This document shows, piece by piece, positions 45,352 through 56,999 of a DNA stretch of 64,000 nt. The translations under genes and the position numbers were made by a program. Source of the DNA: Lucinisca nassula (taxonomy: Eukaryota > Mollusca > Bivalvia > Lucinida > Lucinidae); NCBI GenBank assembly GCA_963580285.1, contig OY757011.1:103198316-103262315 (forward strand). Reading direction: 5' to 3'. The notes under the pieces were generated by a model. It ran no database searches. It worked only from the letters and a program-made list of their open reading frames with translations, and was not told the DNA's origin. Numbering within the stretch: position 1 is the first letter of the stretch; every line of letters starts with the position of its first letter.

Positions 45352-47105
45352 TTGGATCGTGTACGATCGACACAAATTTACTAAATGGCAAAACGGAATT
45401 CATGCAGTTGTTCACGTGACCATCACTGATTTGGGAAAACCAATATTAATAGAACTTGAAACGTTGCGCTATTTTTATCGATGCAACATATGGGTCAGAG
45501 CTATCTATAGAGTCTTGACAGGAATCGTGTGAACACCAAATACCCAGGACAGACGCCGCGGAATGTGGCGTCTGCTCAGTAGGTTGCACAGGGACTACAC
45601 TGTGGCATTTGAGGGTAAAACGAAATAGTATAAGAATGCCAGGTTGCTCAGGTAACACGCTGTCACGTGACGTCTTACGGAACATTTCATTCATAAAGTA
45701 TGTCAAGTCGAGTAAACATAGACTTTTTGCACTTCTGTTGAGAACCCTGAAATGTTTAAGAGCAAACATGAGTAGCTCCGACTTTATATGTGGTACCGTT
45801 ATTAGATATACAGCGTAGACCTAGATCGGATAGACAGTAGATTGCTTCTTATCAGGGTGGGCACTGTTCGACATATGTATGTAGCAACAGTTTTGAACAT
45901 GATTCAGGCCTGTACGCAAACTCTGAAAAGGGGCGGTTGACTGTGCGAATATCAGGTATTTTGCAGAAGATAAAAAACTGCATGAATCTGAGATAATTTC
46001 CAAAAGCGGGGAGGCGCTGCGTTTACACCTTCCCAACTGTGTGCGGACCTGCATTAACCGGTGAAATGATTTTTTGTTGTTGTTTAAACATATCGCTGAG
46101 GGGGCTCTATTACAGATCACTGTTATTCAGGATCTGGGATGCAGTGGTGGGACTGAGCGAGGAGAAAAGAGAGAGGAGAAACTATGATAAACATTGTAGA
46201 TGCTGATCGATGGATCTACACTGTTTGCAGCTGCGACATGAAATATTCAGCACAGATTGCGTTGCATACATGTATGACGTTAAGCATTAGCAGTGAAATA
46301 CTCGAAATTCAGAAAGATGAATCGATATACAGAAGGGAAATAATTAAGCACATTAACAAATGAAAAGTACATGTAAATAATTTGACGGAAAATGCTACCA
46401 TATTTTTTTTTCAGACAAAAAATTGACTAAATACTTTTCTTATAATGAAGCGATTTAACGGGTTCCCACAGTCTACGTTATAAAACAGAGAATCTGTTGC
46501 TTGCTATTGTCTGCGGGACTATCACTGACCATCTGATTGCCGTTGATCCTGAACTGGCATTCCTAAGACGTCAGAGCGCAGCAAAAGAAAGAAATTATGG
46601 ACTGTGCTCGTTTGTTTGTTTGATTTGAGGTTTAACGTCCCCGTCAACACTGTATATGTCATTTGGCGACGATATTTCCAATTTTATGGGACTTTTACCC
46701 GATACTGAGATGAAATGACATCTCAAGCCCTGTCGCAAATTGAAACCAATAGGGTTTATGAGCATGGATGGTCCGACTCGCACCGCTTTGTCTGGGCAGG
46801 CTTAGATGCTCTAAGCGGTTTACTAGTACTCGTGTGTGGTCGGTTTCAGCTCTACGTGGAAGCATCATGCAGCCCATCTATTTATTCAAGCCCCGTTTGG
46901 CGGGGGCGGGTGGACTGTGCTTAAGCACTTGAACATTGGCAAGCAGAATCTTTATAATCAGACGCCACATAACGCGATGTCTGATCAGATCTACTGTGCT
47001 TGCTTAAAAGTAAACGAACATTCCGATTCTCAGTTTAGGACTATTTTCCCAACCTACACTCAGAGACGATCGACCCACCGGTACTCTCAGTGCTTTGATT
47101 TTGTA
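45352..47105 (-). mobile_element. Older, internally deleted relative of the 5.8-kb element
   Basis: Collinear with the plus-strand reading of copy 2. 45352-45530 matches 58894-59050, 46180-46505 matches 59395-59735, 46520-46600 matches 61958-62050, and 47050-47105 matches 62455-62510, with visible substitutions. About 2.2 kb (59736-61957 in copy 2) is absent, and neither terminal repeat is present. Carries the same G-SINE insertion (46609-46910). Confidence 0.8.
46609..46910 (-). mobile_element. G-SINE shared with the 5.8-kb copies
   Basis: 302 bp, flanked by the perfect 11-bp duplication TGGACTGTGCT (46598-46608, 46911-46921). The same SINE is at the equivalent position in both 5.8-kb copies. 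Confidence 0.88.
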
Positions 47106-47224
47106 TGGAAACGTTATATTATAGCGCTTACACATAACATACATAGCAGGCGCATTCTTTTAACAGCTCTTAACCCGAGGGTTTTTTCTATTAATATTAT
47201 TTTTCTCTCTTCATACATCGATTG

Positions 47225-47475
47225 AAGGTGCTCGTTAGAACTGTCTCAATAAAAATGTTCTAACGAGTACCCACAATCTTTGTAATAATAATGTATACCC
47301 TGTAGACACTATTTTTCTTTGTAATAAGCGGGGTGACAGGGGTGCTCTTTACATTCATCATGTGAACAAGTCCGTTAAAGGAACACCCCCTAAACCGTAT
47401 ACTTTATATAGGGAAAACTGGGGTTTACTGGGGTATACATTATTTGATTTTATTTCTGCTCCAAGACAAAGGTTG
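47225..47475. mobile_element. Family A MITE remnant
   Basis: 'ggtgctcgttagaactgtc' and 'gttctaacgagtacccac' pair. Also 'ggggtttactggggta' and 'atttctgctccaagacaaaggttgtgg'. The two halves are rearranged. Confidence 0.55.
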
Positions 47476-48136
47476 TGGTTAAAGGTTAAATCAGCGAATG
47501 CAGAGGATTATTTAATATGCCTCTAGTTTAAAGGACAGGGGCATTAAAAAATATCTATCTTCTTACACGGACTGGGGATAATGAGAGCAGACAGCCATCA
47601 CTTCATTTACCTGTTACTTGATCTTCAATTATCGCCTATTATTGTTATCAGCAGACAAAACAAGAGGCTGGTGTAGCTGTAACCGAATATAAAGCTCCAG
47701 ATAATAAGGATATTTAATGCATATATATCCGTAACATTTGACCACTTGCAGGTGCATACATATTATCCTGTATAGCTAATTAGGGTTGGGGTCGTTAACC
47801 TGGGTGGTTCTCCTGCACATGGGGGCTGCAGTTAATGGTGCACTTAGTGGCGACCATCCCTGTGGTGCATGTTCCGACGCCATAATTTTATTTGCTGGGA
47901 ATCGAATCAGAGATGTTACAATGGCATTCATAGACCAGGAATGTCATTTGACGTGTCACCCGACAGGGGTCTTCTTGCATCAAAGACAAAATGCAGTATC
48001 TACAACGAACACAAACGGACTGATGCAGTCTATTTATATGATAATCGTTAGAATTGCACCAACCTCCCCACCCCCACGCCGATTCTAACCAATACCCACA
48101 ACAAATATGTTTTTGGAAAATTAGATCTATAGTATA
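47476..48136. other. Unassigned, one 100-residue frame
   Basis: The frame at 47786-48088 has four cysteines in its middle part but no domain I recognise, and it ends in a family A-like piece ('gttagaattgcacc...gattctaaccaatacc'). I would not call it a gene. Confidence 0.35.
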
Positions 48137-48442
48137 TTTTGTTTGTTTGATTTGAGGTTTAACGTCCCCGTCAACACTGTAAAGGTCATTTTGGAGACGT
48201 TGCTTCCAATTTTGTGGGACTTTTACCCGACATTGAGATGAAATGACACCTCAAGCCCTGTCGCCCAATGAAACCAATAGGGGTTATTAGCATGGACGGT
48301 CCGCCTCGCACCGCGGTTCCTGGACAGGCTTACATCCTCTAAGCCGTTTACCAGTACTAGTCTGCGGGCCGGAGTCAGCTCTGCGTGGAAGCACCATGCA
48401 GCCAATATATTTCTTCAAGCCCCTATGGGCGGGGGCCGTTCT
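48137..48442 (-). mobile_element. G-SINE, full length
   Basis: 306 bp flanked by the perfect 13-bp duplication GATCTATAGTATA (48124-48136, 48443-48455). Confidence 0.92.
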
Positions 48443-49240
48443 GATCTATAGTATAGAAAACTGACAAATGATCAACTACACGTAATCTTCGTTCTTCATG
48501 AGAGGGTGTGGCAGTATATTATATTATAAATAAAGAAAGATCAAATGCGAAATTATTCCTACTCATTGTCCTGTTATCTAGAGCTTTGATTTGTTTGACT
48601 TCTGCAGTCATTGACTCATTTTATAGATATGCCTACTGCAATCATACAACTTGGACTCGACTAATTTTATATACATTATCCAGTATTAAAAGCATGTACG
48701 ATATCAAACCCGCAAAAATTATTCGAAATAGAAAAGAGTGTTACTGTATTTTTTTTCTTACTTTTCCGTACCGAAACACTACAATCTTGACCTCCGACCG
48801 ATTGTATTCATCCGCCAAAATATTTTAATATCGTAAATATATCAAACTGTTTGTGTTAATGTATTGTAAATACATAAAATCATAGGTGTATCCCAAATCA
48901 AACAATTCTACGCCAAGGCTTTCAGATCTCAGATAAAACTGCAAAGACTACACAGTGGGCGGAGGGATATAAGTAGTAATAAGTCGTAGACAACCGACGA
49001 CCACTATAACTTCAAAAGCATTTGAATAGAAGGAAGCTGAAAAGTGTCATCGGACGATGACTAAGGTCTTGTGAATAAAATTCACCGACCGAAAACCAAT
49101 ATGAAAGTCTGAAGAAGCTTGGGATCGATACTGCTACCCCAAGGCAAGTAACATGACCACAGTACCATGAAGGCTTCTAAACTTCATTGGAATGTTGTGT
49201 AGATGACCCTCTAGGAAAATAGCATAACGATTAACAAATG
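48443..49240. other. Unassigned AT-rich sequence
   Basis: No repeat or coding similarity recognised. A 106-residue frame (48508-48828) is of ordinary AT-rich composition and lacks a recognisable domain. Confidence 0.35.
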
Positions 49241-49773
49241 GTCACAAGAGCTAAAAATAGAAAAAACATTGTGAATTTGCTTCAAATGCGAACTCCTTCT
49301 AAACCTTTGGGCCAATTGGATTTTAAAACTTCACAGGAATGTTGCCTAGGTGACTCCCTACCAAAATAGTTAAACCTTATTCCACTCCAATGAACAAGAT
49401 GGCTGCCAGAGCTAAAAATAAAAAAAAATCTTCAAATGACAATTCCTACTGTACTCTTGGGCCAATTTCATTCAAACTTTGAAGTAATGTTGCTTAGATG
49501 ACCCTCTACCAAAAAGGCTAAAACAATCCCGCTCTGATGAAAAAAATGGCCACCGGAGCTAAAAATAGAAAAATATTGTAAATCTGATTCAAACGTGAAC
49601 CCCTCCTAAACCCTAAGGCCAATTTGATTCAAACTTCACAGGAATGTTACCTAGGTTACTCCCTACCAAATAAGCTAAAATCACTGCTGATGGCCACCAT
49701 AGCTAAATATAGAATGTACTCGAGACAGTGACAGACAGGTGAGCGAACCAGGGCCCTGTGGGCCCTCTTGTTT
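49241..49773 (+). repeat. 145-bp-type units and hairpin-element 3' end
   Basis: Three units with 'agagctaaaaatag' at about 49247, 49407 and 49556. Closes with 'ggtgagcgaaccagggccctgtgggccctcttgttt', where GGGCCC-type bases form a stem before CTTGTTT. The same closing pattern ends the elements at 52190, 52794, 54645 and 56763. Confidence 0.7.
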
Positions 49774-49996
49774 AAGGATTTTTACCCGACATTGAGATGA
49801 AATGACATCTCAAGCCCTGTCGCCCAATGAAACCAATAGGGTTTATAAGCATGGACGGTCCAACTCACACCACTTTACCGAGGCAGTCTTAGATTCTCTA
49901 AGCGGTTTACCAGTACTCGTGTGCGGGGTCGGATTTCAGCTGTGCATGGAAGCATCATGCAGCCCATTTATTTCTTCAAGCCCCAATGGGCGTGGG
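49774..49996 (-). mobile_element. G-SINE, tail missing
   Basis: Starts within the body at 'tttacccgacattgagatg' and runs to the head 'ccccaatgggcgtgggc'. The tail was lost where it meets the preceding element. Confidence 0.8.
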
Positions 49997-50403
49997 CTAT
50001 AGATATCATTGTAGATATTGGTCAGATGCATCAGATCTGGATCTTCACTGTTTGCAAGGGTAGGGGTTACCTAATGTTCAGAAGGACAAATGTTAACCCT
50101 TATAGTGCAGTAAAAAGGCTGACCAGACTGCTCAAAGACACAGTTTCACATGTCATGACTTAAATACTTTTGATTGACAGTTGTATATCATATTCATCTA
50201 ACCCTTGAAGTGCTAAGTAAAGAAGCAGCCATTTTGTGTGTGTTGGGTGTATGTGGTGAGGGGGTGGGGGGGGGGGGTATTGCGTTTGGGTTTTATGGTC
50301 CTTTTAAGACTGTTTCACTTATTTTGAGCCAATCATTAATCAGAGGTTGGCAAAAATTGGAGTACCTGGAGAAAAACCACCTGACCTTCAGTTTCAGAAG
50401 AAC
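49997..50403. other. Family B relic and G-rich tract
   Basis: The first 70 bases repeat 41793-41878. A G-rich run lies at about 50257-50277. No coding feature. Confidence 0.5.
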
Positions 50404-50616
50404 TTAACTCTTATCCTGCTGTTCATGTCAACCCTTTTCTTTGCAAACAGTGTAGATCCAGATCAGATGGCTTCTGAAGAAGCCATCTGAACAGGATCTA
50501 CACTGTTTGGAATTCAGTTTATGAATTTGTAGCAATAAATTACATCAAGCAATTTGATTGGCTGATAGACAGAAATAGGTTTGGCTTAAATGAATATCCA
50601 GCAAGAGAAGGGTTAA
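50404..50616. mobile_element. Family B MITE, TTAA at both ends
   Basis: 'ttaactcttatcctgctgttc' at left, 'cagcaagagaagggttaa' at right. Core 'gatggcttctgaagaagccatc'. Very close to the 36513 copy. Confidence 0.88.
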
Positions 50617-50662
50617 CGTCTCACATGTGGCATTACATGTTTATGTGTGTGTGTGTTTCAGA

Positions 50663-50765
50663 GAAAATCAGGCTTGACATTTCATGTGAATCATCAGCTA
50701 TGTAACCCTTGAAGAATATATTTTCAAAATGGTATGAAATGTCAAGCCTGATTTTCTTTGAAAAG
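50663..50765. repeat. AGGCTTGACATT hairpin
   Basis: 'aaatcaggcttgacatttca' pairs with 'tgaaatgtcaagcctgattt' across a loop of about 50 bases. Confidence 0.75.
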
Positions 50766-50999
50766 TGAAGAAAAACTATTTGAAAATGTCACCTGCTATA
50801 TTTGCACTTTGTGCTGTAAGGACTAATATGAAGAAGATTAATCTGCTGTTGTTTGTAGTCTGTAAACACCTTTTCATGTAAATTCATGCAATGTTTTGTT
50901 TCTGATTACCTGAACATGCATGCAGGTGCTGAGAAGCTCTACCGTAACAGACCTGAATGTACACATCGTGTAAGCAAGTCCATGTAATGAACACCCCTG

Positions 51000-51257
51000 T
51001 TTTGTTCGATTTGAGTTTAACATCACTATCAGCACTATTTAAGTCATTTTGGAGATGTTGCTCCCAATTTTGTGGGACTTTTACCCAACATTGAGATGAA
51101 ATGACATCTCGAGCCCTGCCGCCCGATGAAACCAATACGGTTTATATGCATCTGACTTGGATCACTTTGCCTGGACATGCTTAGACCTTCTACGCGGTTT
51201 ACCAGTACTCATGTGTGGTCGGTTTCAGCTCTGTGTGGAAGTATCATGCAGCCCAGT
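51000..51257 (-). mobile_element. G-SINE, head truncated
   Basis: Tail 'gttcgatttgagtttaacat' to 'ggaagtatcatgcagccca'. The head is cut and joins directly to the next element. Confidence 0.8.
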
Positions 51258-51261
51258 ATGT

Positions 51262-52190
51262 TCTGCGCCAGAGCTAACAATAGAATACTCTTTTAACCAC
51301 ATCTCCTCCTATACCCATGGGCCAATTTCAGTCAAACTTCATAGGAATGTTGCTCAGGTAACCCTCTACCAAAATAGCTAAAATAGTTCCAATGGCCACC
51401 AGAGCTATTAATAGACAAAAATGACAACAGCTCCTAAACCATTGGGCCAGTTTCATTCAAACTTATAGGAATGTTGCTCAGGTGACCCTCTACCAAAATA
51501 GGTAAAACAGTTCAGCTCTGTTGACTAAAATACCCGCCAGAGCGGCTGTGTGCCAACTCCTCCTCAATCCTTGGGCCAATTTCAGCCAATCTTCATAGGA
51601 ATGTTGCTTAGGTGTTCCACCACCAAAAGAGCTAAAATATTTCCGCTCTGATGAAGAAGATGGCCTCCAAAGCTAAAATTAGAAAATATTTAAATAGCAA
51701 CTCCTCCTAAACCCTTAGGCCAATTTCATCCACACTTAATAGGAATGTTTCTTAGGTGAACCTCTGCCTAATTAGCTAAAATTGCTTTGCTTGGATGAAA
51801 AAAATGGCCACCAGAGCTAAAGATGGAAAATCATCAACAATTTGTTTTAGATGCCAACTCCTAAACCCTTAGGCCAATTTCAATCAAACTACATTGGAAT
51901 GTTGCTTAGGTGACCCTCTACTAAAATAGCTCGGATGAACAAAATGACCGCAGGAGCTAAAAATAGAAAAATAGAAAATGGTCAACAATTTGATTTAAAT
52001 GCCAACTCCTCCTAAACCCTTTGGCCAATTTGAAGTAAACTCCACAGGATTGTTGCTTAAATCACCATCTATCGAAGTAGCTAAAATTGTTCTGCTCTGA
52101 TAAACAAGATGGCTGCCAGAACTTTCAGAAGTAATTTGACATCTTTGAAATCTGTAGTGGAGCGATTCAGGACTATCTTGGCCTCTTGTT
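51262..52190 (+). mobile_element. Hairpin-element chain, unit 1 (5'-truncated)
   Basis: Six or so diverged 145-bp-type repeats ('aaaatagctaaaatNgttccgctc', 'ccagagctaaaaatag'). Closes 'gagcgattcaggactatcttggcctcttgtt'. The next head hairpin follows at once. Confidence 0.7.
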
Positions 52191-52795
52191 TTTTTAGCTC
52201 ACCTGATTATGAAATGCTCATGGTGAGCTATTGTGATTGGTCAATGTCTGTTGTCCATCGTGTGCCATGCGGCATCAACAATTTGCTTTAAATGCTAACT
52301 CCTCCTGAACCCTTGGGCCAATTTCAGTCAAACTTCTCAGGAATGTTACTTAGGCAACCCTCTACCAAAATAGCTAAAATTGTTCCGCTCAGATGAACAA
52401 GATGGCAGCCAGAGCTAAAAATAGAAAAATCTTTAAACAACAACTTCTATACTCTTGGGCGTTGCTTAAGTAACCCTTTACCAAAATAGCTAAATTTGTT
52501 TCGCTCGGATGAACAAGATGGCAGCCAGAGCTAAAAATAGAAAAATCTTTAAACAACAACTCCTATACTCTATGGCCACATGAAAGGAATGTTGCTTAAG
52601 TAACCCTTTACCAAAATAGCTAAAGCAGTTGCACTCCAATGAGCAAGATGGCCACCTTAGCTTAAAATAGAAAAATGTCTACAATTGGCTTTAAATGACG
52701 GGCAATTTCAGTCAATCTTCAAAGGAATGTTTGATAGCTATGTGACATCTTGAAATCAGGTGAGCAATTCAGGGCCTTCTTGGCCTTCATGTTTC
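52191..52795 (+). mobile_element. Hairpin-element chain, unit 2
   Basis: Opens with T run and hairpin AGCTCACC...GGTGAGCT (52196-52229), then 'attgtgattggtcaatgtctg'. The core has three diverged 145-bp-type units. Closes 'gtgagcaattcagggccttcttggccttcatgttt' (52760-52794). Complete, about 600 bp. Confidence 0.72.
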
Positions 52796-54333
52796 TTTTC
52801 TTTTTTAGCTCGCCTGTATGAAGTACAGGAGAGCTATTGTTGTCACCTCGGTCATCCGTGTGCACATTTACATTTTTGTTTGGGTTTAAGTGTGCATTCT
52901 CGTCACACTGTGTTAAAGCTTTTCAAATGCTTATATCTAAACAGTCACTCATCACAGAGTACTCATATTTGAAACTTAAGTACCTGGGAGGGTCTTCTGA
53001 TGTTCAAAGAGAACAGACCTCTGGGTTCATGCCCCAGGGTGGAGCTTGGGGTCAAAATCTAGAACACCTATGTAATACTGTGTTAAAATTTTTGAAATGC
53101 TTAAATCTCAACAGTCACTCATCACAAAGCATTTATATTGACAACTTGGATACCTTGGAGTGTCTTCTGAGATTTTGAAACAACATATCCTTGGGTTAAT
53201 GCCTGGTGGAGGGATGGGGTGGGGCTAGGGTCAAAATGTAGGACACCTTTGTAATTTGTTATATACCTTTCCATTATGCTAACAGGTTATAGACACAATT
53301 GGTTATACATCAGCCAACTATGTCACATTGGTTCAAGTGTGTGACCTACATTTCTCGGTCCAGTGATTTTGCCTTATATCGTGAAGACTATAAATTTTGT
53401 TGAATGTCATACCTGGGATAATAGTGCCATGTGACCCCATGATTGACCTCAAAATATATCTAGGTCACTGTGTCCTATATTTCATGGTTCAGTGATTTTG
53501 CCTTTTATCTTGAATACAGTATTTGATGGAGAAATGTCATACCTGGATTATTAGTTCTGTGCAACCTGATAATTGACGGCAAAATATATCTAGGTCAGTG
53601 TGACCTATATTTCATGGTTCAGTGATTTTGCCTATTATCTTGAATACTATTTGATAGAGAAATGTCATACCTGGATTATTAGTTCCATTTGACCCTGTGA
53701 TTGACCTCAAAGTATATCTAGGTCAATGTGACCTATATTACATGTTCAGCGATTTTGCCTGTTATCTTGAATACTATTTGATGAAGAAATGTTATACCTG
53801 GGATATTTCTTCAATGTAACCAGATGATTGACTTCAAAATACATGTAGGTCAGTGTGACCTATATTTCTTGGTTCAATGATTTTGCCTTATATCTTGAAC
53901 CCTATTTGATGGATAAACTTCATATCTGAATTATCATTTCCATGTGACCCGATGAATGACATAAAAATATATCTAGTATCTAGGTCAGTGTGACCTATAT
54001 TTCATGATTCAGGGATTCTGCCATATATTTTGAATACTTTTTCATGGAGAAACTTCAGACTTGAATTATAAGTTCCATGTTATCAGATGATTGACATAGA
54101 AATATATCTAGGTCAGTGTGACCTATTTTGATGGTTTAATGATTTTGCCTTATAATTCAGACACAATTTGATTCAGAAATGTAATATCTGGAATATATGT
54201 TCCATGTGACCTGATGATTGACCTAAAAATATATCTAGGTAAGTGTGATCTATATTTCATGGTTCAGTAATTTTACCTTAAATCTTGAAGGCGCTAAACA
54301 ATAGAGCTATGCTGTCATGCAACAGCTCTGGTT
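52796..54333 (+). mobile_element. Hairpin-element chain, unit 3
   Basis: Opens with T run and hairpin AGCTCGCCTGTA...TACAGGAGAGCT (52807-52835). Two units with 'gtcactcatcaca' (52940, 53114) come first. Then an array with 'tgacctatat' at 53472 (variant), 53602, 53730, 53857, 53992, 54120 and 54246, about 128 bp apart. Closes 'gcaacagctctggttt' (stem with 'agagctatgctg'). Confidence 0.68.
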
Positions 54334-54648
54334 TAGCTCATTGGTTATGTAGTGACAATGTGAGCTTTTGTGATCGCATTTTGTCCATCATCTGTCATCC
54401 ATGCGTGCGCCTGTGTCTGCATCCGTAAACTATTTCCTCAAATGACATCTCCTAAACCGCTGATTGGATTTTGACCATACTTCACAGGAATGATATTGAC
54501 AACCCAGGATCTATGAAGATATTTATAACAGTCAGGTACACAAACATGTCTTGCCTTTCCTCAGTTATTTTTATTTTTTTTTGTAAATATCTAATGATTT
54601 TCTGTCACACGGGTGAGCGGCGCAGGGCCATCTTGGCTCACTTGCTTT
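54334..54648 (+). mobile_element. Hairpin-element chain, unit 4 (short)
   Basis: Head hairpin AGCTCATTGG...CAATGTGAGCT (54334-54365), 'tttgtgatcgcattttgtcc', almost no repeated core, and closing 'ggtgagcggcgcagggccatcttggctcacttgc'. Confidence 0.7.
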
Positions 54649-54759
54649 TTTTTAGCTCACCTGAGCACGAAGTGCTCAAGGTGAGCTTTTGTGATCGGTC
54701 TTTGTCCGTCGTCCGTCGTCCGTGCGTGCGTCCGTCCGTCGTCAACTTTTGCTTTAAAC

Positions 54760-56115
54760 AACTTCTTCTCCAAAACTGCTTGACAGATTTTGAAATAATT
54801 TCACAGGAATATTCCTTGGGTGACCCTCTATCAAAATTGCTCAAATTGTTCCGCTCGTGTGAACAAGATGGCTGCCAGAGCTAAAAATAGAAAAACCTAA
54901 AAACGACTTCTCCTCCTTAACCAGTGCAAGGATTTTGATATAATTTCACAGGAAAGTTCCTTGGGTGACCCTCTACCAAAATTGCTCAAATCGTTCCGCT
55001 CAGGTGAACAAGATGGCCGCCAGAGCTAAAAATAGAAAAACATTTAAACGACTTCTTCTCCTTAACCAGTGGATGGATTTTGAAATGATTGCACAGGAAT
55101 GTTCCTTGGGTGCCCCTCTACTAAAATTGCTCAAACCGTTCCACTCGGGTGAACAAAATGGCCGCCAGAGCTAAAAATAGAAAAACCTTTAAACTACTTC
55201 TTCTCCTTAACCAGTGGATGGATTTCGAAATTACTTCACAGGAAAGTTCCTTGGGTGACCCTCTACCAAAATTGCTCAAAATGTTCCGATCGGGTGAACA
55301 AGATGGCCGCCAGAGCTAAAAATAGAATAACCTTTAAACAACTTTTTCTCCTTAACCAGTGGATGGATTTTTAAATTACTTCACAGGAATGTTACTTGGG
55401 TGACCCTCTACGAAAATTGCTCAAACCGTTCCGCTCGGGTGAACAAGATGGCTGCCAGAGCTAAAAATAGAATAACCTTTAAACGACTTTTTCTCCTTAA
55501 CCAGTGGATGGATTTTGAAATTATTTCACTGGAATGTTCCTTGGGTGACCCTTTACCAAAATTGCTCAAAATGTTCTGCTCTGGTGAACAAGATGGCTGC
55601 CAGAGCTATAAAACAGAAAAACCTTTAAACGACTTCTTCTCCTTAACTAGTGGATGGATTTTGAAATTACTTCACAGGAATGTTCCTTGGGTGACCCTGT
55701 ACCAAAATTGCTCAAACCGTTCTGCTCGGGTGAACAAGATGGCCGCCAGAGCTAAAAATAGAATAACCTCTCAACAACTTTTTCTCCTTAACCAGTGAAT
55801 GGATTTTGAAATTATTTCACTGGAATGTTCCTTGGGTGACCCTTTACCAAAATTGCTCAAACCGTTCCGCTCTGGTGAACAAGATGGCTGCCAGAGCTAA
55901 AAATAGAAAAAACTTTAAACGACTTCTTCTCCTTAACCAGTGGATGGATTTTGAAATTACTTCACAGGAATGTTCCTTGGGTGACACTCTACCAAAATTG
56001 CTCAAACCGTTCCGCTCTGGTGAACAAGATAGGCTGCCAGAGCTAAAAATAGAAAAACCTTTAAACGACTTCTTCTCCTTAACCAGTGGATGGAGTATGA
56101 AATTATTTGACAGGA
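54760..56115 (+). repeat. Nine-unit 145-bp tandem array
   Basis: The word 'attgctcaaa' with its 'gaccct' lead starts units at 54822, 54967, 55112, 55257, 55402, 55547, 55692, 55838 and 55983: seven steps of exactly 145 (one of 146). Each unit carries 'aagatggccgccagagctaaaaatag'. Several stop-free frames cross units, including one of 132 codons, but the period is not a multiple of three and this is repeat translation. Confidence 0.92.
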
Positions 56116-56254
56116 ATGAGGTTTGAGGTTTTTAGCTGTGGTGGCCATCATGCTCAGTTAAGCAAAATATTTTGAGCAATTTTGTTAGAGGGTCACTCAT
56201 GGAACATTCCTATAAAATTGCTTCCTTTTAGAGACAGATGGCTTTTGAAAATTT

Positions 56255-56578
56255 TGGCCCCCACCCACCTTGGCTGCAAGGTGCTTCTACAGGAGTATTG
56301 GTAAACCACTTTGAATGTCTTAGCCTGTCCAGGCAAATAAACCCTGTTGGTTTCATTGGGCGACAGGGCTTGAGATGTCATTTCATCTCAATGTCGGGTA
56401 AAAGTCCCACAAAATTGGAAGCAACGTCTCCAAAATGACCTTTACAGTGTTGACGGGGATGTTTAACCTCAAATCAAACAAACAAAACTGTCCAGGCAAA
56501 GTGGTGCGAGTGGAACCATCTGTGCATTCAAACCCCATTGGTTTCATTGGGCGGCAGGGATTGAGATGTCATTTCATC
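56255..56578 (+). mobile_element. G-SINE plus second G-SINE fragment
   Basis: 56255-56484 is a G-SINE with a shortened head and full tail ('cctcaaatcaaacaaacaaa'). 56487-56578 is a second, partial body ('tgtccaggcaaagtggtgcg' to 'gagatgtcatttcatc') in the same direction. Confidence 0.7.
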
Positions 56579-56763
56579 AAAAATGACTTCTACATGTACT
56601 TCTCAAAATGACTTCTGCTCCTAAACAGGCAGACTGATTTTGAATTAATTTCACAGAAATGGTCTTTGGGTCCAACCAAAATTGCTCAAACCCTCCACAC
56701 CACCATATATTAGTACAATATGGATCAGGTGAGCGATCCAGGGCCATCATGGCCCACTTGTTT

Positions 56764-56999
56764 CATGAAAACACATCAAAAGGTATTATTACTTGCTAAC
56801 TGGTATTTTGTTTTTGGTCAAATATTAATTTTTTTTTTTTTTTTAGCAAAGACTTAAAAACAAGATTCTTAGGGGTATGTTGTGGTTCTCTTTCAAATGC
56901 TGCAGTCTAGTTAGCTCTTTTTGTATTAGCAAATGGCTTTGGGGAAAGCAAAATCAATTTAAAAACACACAAAATAAAACAAAAACACTTACAATCATT
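56764..56999. other. Unassigned, poly-T
   Basis: T run at about 56829-56845. Nothing else recognised. Confidence 0.4.

Larger units (their letters stand above)
54649..56763 (+). mobile_element. Hairpin-element chain, unit 5
   Basis: Head hairpin AGCTCACCTGAGCACG...GTGCTCAAGGTGAGCT (54653-54686), then 'ttttgtgatcggtctttgtcc' and (CGTC)n. The core is a nine-unit array of 145 bp. After a G-SINE insertion it closes 'gtgagcgatccagggccatcatggcccacttgttt' (56729-56763). I infer the HINE/Helentron type from the architecture only. Confidence 0.72.

Noticed and set aside
47786..48088. 100-residue frame with several cysteines as a possible gene
   Set aside because: No recognisable domain or signal peptide of clear type, no splice evidence, and its 3' part overlaps a MITE remnant.
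55400..56126. 132- and 106-residue frames with repeated 'MAARAKNRK'-like words
   Set aside because: Read-through of the 145-bp array; no start context, domain or codon signal beyond the repeat.
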